The notes below the pieces were generated by a model. It was given only the letters and a program-made list of their open reading frames with translations, had not been told where the DNA came from and made no database searches. From COMBO-56-21 sp041494275 (GTDB taxonomy: Archaea > Thermoplasmatota > Thermoplasmata > UBA10834), in assembly GCA_041494275.1 (NCBI GenBank), contig JBGQAM010000022.1:1-24912 (forward strand): 24,912 nt of DNA. The letters run 5' to 3'. A program made the position numbers and the translations under genes. Positions 21,154 through 24,912 of the stretch are shown here, one piece after another (within the stretch, counting starts at the first letter, position 1; each line of letters begins with the position of its first letter).

Positions 21154-22550
21154 ACCTTTTCAGCAGCTTTTGGCAGCAAGACTCTGAAGACACTACCCTG
21201 TGAGCGGTCGCCTGGCACCCTGTCCTCGACCCAGATTCTCCCCTTGTAGGAGTTCACGATTGTCTGCGCGATGTGCAGTCCTAGCCCGCTGCTACCGCCT
21301 TCAGCACTCGAAGCCTGGGTGAATCGATCGAATATGATGGGCTTGAGCGCGTCATCGACGCCAGGCCCTTTGTCTGCGACAGAAACGCACCACATCATCC
21401 GCTTGTCCTCGCGCTGCTCCGTTATCTCGATATCGATCTCCGCTATCTCGTGCATGTCGAACTTGATTGCGTTTGTGAAAAGGTTCAGGAAGACGTCTTT
21501 CGCAAGGTCGTTCATCATGCTCGTTCGGGGCGCTCCATCGTCGTTCAGTAATTTCAGCTTCGATTGCTTGCTCGGACTAAATGACTCGGCTGCCGCAAAC
21601 GCATCCCTCACAACGGCGACTGTGTCCATCGGCTTGAGATCCTTTCCGGTCGCGATTTCAACTTTCGCAAACAGCTTGACATTGTTGATCAGCTTGTTCA
21701 GGTTCCAGACCTGGTCCAACGCCTTTGCGAGGCTCTTCCTTGATGGTTGAGGGACGTCCTTCCTGGCCATCGCCAGCTCGACGAACCCGCTCACAGCCTG
21801 CGCGTAGTTGTTGACGTCGTGTCCGATGAGATCTATCAGGAGCTCGATCTTCTTCCTGTCCTTTGCGAGCTCCTCGTAGAGCTCGGCGTTCTGTATCGCG
21901 ATGGCTGCAAGATCGGAGAATATCTCGATCGCCCTCAGCTTCTCGTCAGATGGAACCTTGCGGTCGTCGGGTTCATCAATCTCGAGATACCCGAGAAGGC
22001 TCCCGTCTCTGGCTTTCATCAGGAGGTCAATGTAGTCCAATTCTGCCCACTCGTCCGGAAATCTCCTCGCCCTTTCGAGCCTCTCTGGACGGGCAATGAA
22101 TACCATGTCTTCGTCATCGGGTTCCCAATTCTCTGCCGGGATGTAGTAGGTGTTCGTGCTAACCCTGGACTCTGGCTTTAGGTCCTTCATCATCCTGTCG
22201 AGTGTGTACTTCACTTTCCTGATCTTCGCCTCTATCTCAGGCTCGAAGCCGTATGCGGCTCTGACTGCGAAGAGGCCTGTATCCTTCTCCCTGATTCCTA
22301 TCGTGCATTTCGCAAGACCGAAAGTCTCTGATACCGTCTTGCATATCTTCTGGAGAAGGAGGTCCACGTTCTCGACGTACTGAAAATCCGAGGTCACCTC
22401 GAGTATACTTCCGATTGCTGCGTTCTTCAGGTCGTCTCCCGGGCGCCCGCTGCTTTGTTCATCCATCATTTGTCCACCGGTTTGCTGGAGAAACGCCAGT
22501 TCCTCTTCTGGATCCAACCCTGAATCCAGAAACGATTCATCGCATATCAA
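21150..22550 (-). CDS. GAF-domain sensor histidine kinase (cytoplasmic)
   Basis: A 466-residue soluble kinase with no membrane segment. A GAF-like sensor covers about 45-235 (LLLQKICKTVSETFGLAKCTIGIR; LGYLEIDEPDDRKVPSDEKLRAIEIFSDLAAIAIQNA). The H-box is LIGHDVNNYAQAVSGFVELA with phospho-acceptor His244. The ATPase domain has the N-box FLNLFTNAIKFD, G1 VADKGPGVDD and G2 SSGLGLHIAQTIV. The HDVNNY form is typical of euryarchaeal kinases. The frame starts at a TTG (22550) with no clear Shine-Dalgarno; the ATG at 22469, preceded by GGTGG, would remove 27 poorly structured residues and is a real alternative. The ligand is unknown. The receiver at 20385-20759 is the probable partner. It ends in the CTAG overlap with secG. 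Confidence 0.9.
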   Translation of the reverse strand: MICDESFLDSGLDPEEELAFLQQTGGQMMDEQSSGRPGDDLKNAAIGSILEVTSDFQYVENVDLLLQKICKTVSETFGLAKCTIGIREKDTGLFAVRAAYGFEPEIEAKIRKVKYTLDRMMKDLKPESRVSTNTYYIPAENWEPDDEDMVFIARPERLERARRFPDEWAELDYIDLLMKARDGSLLGYLEIDEPDDRKVPSDEKLRAIEIFSDLAAIAIQNAELYEELAKDRKKIELLIDLIGHDVNNYAQAVSGFVELAMARKDVPQPSRKSLAKALDQVWNLNKLINNVKLFAKVEIATGKDLKPMDTVAVVRDAFAAAESFSPSKQSKLKLLNDDGAPRTSMMNDLAKDVFLNLFTNAIKFDMHEIAEIDIEITEQREDKRMMWCVSVADKGPGVDDALKPIIFDRFTQASSAEGGSSGLGLHIAQTIVNSYKGRIWVEDRVPGDRSQGSVFRVLLPKAAEKV

Positions 22551-22864
22551 GCTATTGTGGCATGGTGTGCGCCCATTTGCCGTGTTGTCGACACAACTCC
22601 AGGGTCGAAGTCAATAGGCCGATGTACAAGCTTCGCCAATCACGCTGGCCGAAGGACCGATAGCGCTATATACGGCACAGCTCTTCCCGCGAATGCTCGA
22701 GGCGCATGGACATGGCAAAGGACGAAGTCGTGTTTGATTGCCTTCACGGGTAGATACACCCGTACCAGCCAGTGCGCCAAAGAGATTCTTGTGAGAGCCT
22801 TTGGGTCAGGCCCCGCCATCGTCCGCGGTCCAGCTGGCGCCATGGGGTTTCTGGAGGCTTTTGG
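22551..22864. other. Spacer between histidine kinase and hisG
   Basis: A 314-base region with no convincing gene. It holds a hairpin GTTGT-CGAC-ACAAC (22584-22597), a TATA-like GCTATATACG (22665-22674) that could start the his transcript near 22697 with a leader of about 165 bases, and in that leader a 15-codon ORF (22706-22753, MDMAKDEVVFDCLHG) whose end overlaps a hairpin ACGGGT-AGATAC-ACCCGT (22746-22763). A GC-rich stretch with short palindromes follows (CCAGCTGG, TGGCGCCA, about 22830-22845). Longer frames here look like chance. Confidence 0.4.
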
Positions 22865-23731
22865 ATGACGACAGTCAGGATCGCCCTTCCAAACAAGGGC
22901 AGGTTGAACCAAAGCGCCATTAGACTGATGAACAAAATCGGATTTCCGATGCCGGATTCCAGCAACCGGACGTTGCTGGCCGAATTCGGAAAGGGAAGAT
23001 ACGAGGTGCTCCTTGCCAGAGCCCAGGACATTCCTGAGTTCGTGGAGATGGGTGCGGCTGACCTTGGAATCACTGGGCTGGATCTTGTGATGGAAACGGA
23101 AAGGGACGTAGAGAACTTGATGCAGCTCGACTTCGGGAGATGCAGACTGGTTGTCGCAGTGCCCGAGGATTCAGCGCTCGAGATTCCAGAACAGGTCGAG
23201 GAGGGTTCCACGGTCGCCACATGTTTTCCAAATCTGACCAAGACGTACTTCGAGAGCCTCGGAAAAACGGTGAGGATAGCTGAGGTGACGGGCGCCACGG
23301 AGGTCGCACCTCAGGTGGGTCTTGCGGATGTGATCACAGATCTGACTGAGACAGGCTCGACTCTGAAGTTGAACCACCTCAAGGAGATTGGGGTTATCCT
23401 CGAATCGCGAGCTGTCCTGATAGCCAATTCGAAATCTATGACTGAGAAGCGCGCAAGGGTCGAGGAACTTACGAGCGCGTTGGAGAGCGTGATGAACGCC
23501 TCGAGGAAAAGGTATCTCCTAGCGAACATACCCAAGAGCAGCTTGCCGAACCTTGGCATTTTGCTGCCGGGAATCTCAGGACCAACCATCATGAGCATCA
23601 TGGGCAGGGATGACTTGGTGGCAATCCACGCCGTGACCAACGAGGACGAGATCAACGGCGTCATTACCATACTCAAGAGCATAGGTTCGACCGGCATACT
23701 TGTCATGCCAATTGAAAGGATGGTACTTTGA
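22865..23731 (+). CDS. hisG: ATP phosphoribosyltransferase, long form
   Basis: A 288-residue HisG. It joins ATP and PRPP to form phosphoribosyl-ATP, the committed first step of histidine synthesis. Family segments include the opening VRIALPNKGRL, YEVLLARAQDIPEFVEMGAADLGITGLDLV and the PRPP-binding ATEVAPQVGLADVITDLTETGSTL. The C-terminal 75 residues (LLPGISGPTIMSIM, then DEINGVITILKSIGSTGILVMPIERMVL) form the ACT-like regulatory domain of the long form, which binds histidine and needs no HisZ. The frame is open upstream, but the ATG at 22865 has GGAGG six bases ahead and the correct N-terminus. hisD starts one base after the stop, so the two genes form an operon. Confidence 0.95.
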   Translation: MTTVRIALPNKGRLNQSAIRLMNKIGFPMPDSSNRTLLAEFGKGRYEVLLARAQDIPEFVEMGAADLGITGLDLVMETERDVENLMQLDFGRCRLVVAVPEDSALEIPEQVEEGSTVATCFPNLTKTYFESLGKTVRIAEVTGATEVAPQVGLADVITDLTETGSTLKLNHLKEIGVILESRAVLIANSKSMTEKRARVEELTSALESVMNASRKRYLLANIPKSSLPNLGILLPGISGPTIMSIMGRDDLVAIHAVTNEDEINGVITILKSIGSTGILVMPIERMVL

Positions 23732-23732
23732 G

Positions 23733-24912
23733 ATGCTAACCTACGAGCTGAACAAGATGAGCGAAGGGGAGGTCAACGGGATCCTTTCTCGAAGGGGCGT
23801 TGACCTCATTGGGGCGGCTGCGATTGCAGGACCGATCATCGATGAGGTGAGGTCAGGAGGCGACGCGTCGGTTGTCAAGTTCGCGAAGAGATTCGACGGA
23901 TTCCGAGGATGTCCGCTGACAGTGTCCCGAGACAAGATCCGATCTTCGCGAAGAAGCGTGTCGAGAGAAACCCTCAGGGCACTGACAACGAGCAAGCGGA
24001 GGATAGAGTCATTCCACTCGAGACAGACTCTTGAACCATTCATGTACAGAGATAGTTGCGGGACCATGGGACAACGAGTTGTCCCCCTCGATCGCATCGG
24101 CGTCTACGTGCCGGGTGGAACCGCGAACTACGTGTCGACAGTCCTTATGGCATCAATCCCTGCGCGCATCGCAGGTGTCAAGGAAATCGCGATGTGCACG
24201 CCAGGCAGGAACGGCACGGTGCCTGATGAGATCCTGGCAGCTGCCGACTTGTGCGGCATCACAGAGGTTCATCCTGTCGGCGGAGCTCATGCTATCGCCG
24301 CGATGGCGTATGGTACCAAGTCGATTCCAAAGGTACAGAAGATCGTCGGTCCCGGAGGCAACGTCGTCACGGCCGCGAAGCTGCTCGTGAGGAACGATTG
24401 CGAGATCGATTTCTTGGCAGGGCCCTCCGAAGTCCTGGTGATTGCCGACAAGAATGCGGATTCTACGCTGGTCGCTGCTGACATGCTAGCCCAACTAGAG
24501 CACGACCCTCTCGCGCGCGCACTTCTAGTCACGAACTCCAAGCCGCTCGCTGATCGGACAATGAATGAGCTTCGCCTCCAACTTGCGAAGGCGAGCAGGA
24601 GGGAGATAGCATCTAAGGCGGCCAAGAAGGGTGCAATCGCGATCATCACAGGGTCGATTGCTCGGGCAGTTGCGTTCTCGAACGACTACGCTCCTGAGCA
24701 CCTTCTCGTTGACGTGAAGAACCCGATGACCGTGTTGGACAAAGTGCAGAATGCGGGTTCTGTGTTCATAGGGAGATACTCTTCGGTCGCGTTCGGGGAC
24801 TATTGCAGCGGCACGAACCACATACTCCCGACCAAAGGGACAGCCGTCATGAAGTCCTCCCTCTCTGTCTACGACTTCCTCAAGATTATACCATATCAGT
24901 GCATTAGCCGAA
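23733..24912 (+). CDS. hisD: Histidinol dehydrogenase (3' end cut by window)
   Basis: The first 393 codons of HisD, still open at the window edge; full-length proteins have about 420-430 residues, so only the last 30 or so are missing. HisD oxidises histidinol to histidine in two NAD-dependent steps. Visible motifs: VYVPGGTANYVSTVLM, EVHPVGGAHAIAAMAYGT, KIVGPGGNVVTAAK, DFLAGPSEVLVIAD, the zinc ligands in AQLEHDPLAR, the catalytic Glu-His in APEHLLV, and GDYCSGTNHILPT with another zinc ligand. The start is the ATG at 23733, one base after hisG stops. Having hisG and hisD adjacent is a common start of a his cluster; further his genes may follow beyond the window. Confidence 0.94.
   Translation, partial: MLTYELNKMSEGEVNGILSRRGVDLIGAAAIAGPIIDEVRSGGDASVVKFAKRFDGFRGCPLTVSRDKIRSSRRSVSRETLRALTTSKRRIESFHSRQTLEPFMYRDSCGTMGQRVVPLDRIGVYVPGGTANYVSTVLMASIPARIAGVKEIAMCTPGRNGTVPDEILAAADLCGITEVHPVGGAHAIAAMAYGTKSIPKVQKIVGPGGNVVTAAKLLVRNDCEIDFLAGPSEVLVIADKNADSTLVAADMLAQLEHDPLARALLVTNSKPLADRTMNELRLQLAKASRREIASKAAKKGAIAIITGSIARAVAFSNDYAPEHLLVDVKNPMTVLDKVQNAGSVFIGRYSSVAFGDYCSGTNHILPTKGTAVMKSSLSVYDFLKIIPYQCISR

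Noticed and set aside
22557..22912. Frames of 103 (plus) and 90 (minus) codons upstream of hisG
   Set aside because: No domain, poor composition, no Shine-Dalgarno, and they overlap the hisG start region; treated as non-coding spacer.
1..24912. CRISPR arrays, insertion sequences, integrase or toxin-antitoxin genes
   Set aside because: No regularly spaced repeats, terminal inverted repeats, transposase or integrase motifs were seen on either strand by eye.

Overview
The window is archaeal chromosome, most likely from the Thermoplasmatota (a euryarchaeal lineage). Seen in the sequence: a 55-residue Sec61-beta/SecG gene, a Cdc48/VAT AAA+ ATPase ending in Tyr-Tyr-Arg (an HbYX-type proteasome-docking tail), archaeal Elp3, leaderless or near-leaderless genes behind TATA boxes, a histidine kinase with an archaeal-style H-box (GHDVNNY), and many winged-helix and TPR proteins. 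The por genes point to ferredoxin-based, probably anaerobic, metabolism. Phylum placement is inference from gene style. I found no rRNA, tRNA, CRISPR array, insertion sequence or phage gene.

Layout. 11-1263: a class II glutamine amidotransferase facing a convergent XRE-type regulator; their stop codons share one CTAG. 1264-1380: a divergent promoter region rich in dyads. 1381-4157: an ABC importer of the NitT/TauT type (binding protein, permease, ATPase). Its binding protein appears circularly permuted, with lobe 2 encoded before lobe 1. 4202-5266: a winged-helix regulator and two small proteins. 5315-6874: elp3. 6944-11406: two overlapping TPR genes, one with an N-terminal zinc ribbon, the other an Mrr-like/TPR/SAP fusion. 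11466-13945 (minus): cdc48 followed by a PRC-barrel gene. 14192-17150: a 2-oxoacid:ferredoxin oxidoreductase operon (fused gamma-delta, alpha, beta). 17178-20228 (minus): a membrane protein, then class II lysyl-tRNA synthetase with a tandem GNAT gene behind it. 20385-22550: a response regulator and a GAF histidine kinase on the minus strand with secG between them on the plus strand. 22865 to the end: hisG and a hisD cut by the window edge.

How the genes work together. The importer should be a membrane-anchored binding protein feeding a permease driven by the cytoplasmic ATPase, with the adjacent XRE regulator as candidate controller. Por makes or splits acyl-CoA with ferredoxin. Cdc48 probably unfolds proteins for the 20S proteasome. 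LysRS and Elp3 serve translation. HisG and HisD are the first and last steps of histidine synthesis. The kinase and the single-domain receiver are plausibly partners.

The strongest unusual signals are: the permuted binding protein; the response regulator whose only usable full-length start is ATA, with a good Shine-Dalgarno and a 33-codon upstream ORF overlapping as ATAG; the Mrr-like/TPR/SAP fusion; a 22-bp operator-like palindrome at the lysS promoter; and an 8-bp dyad running into the secG start codon.
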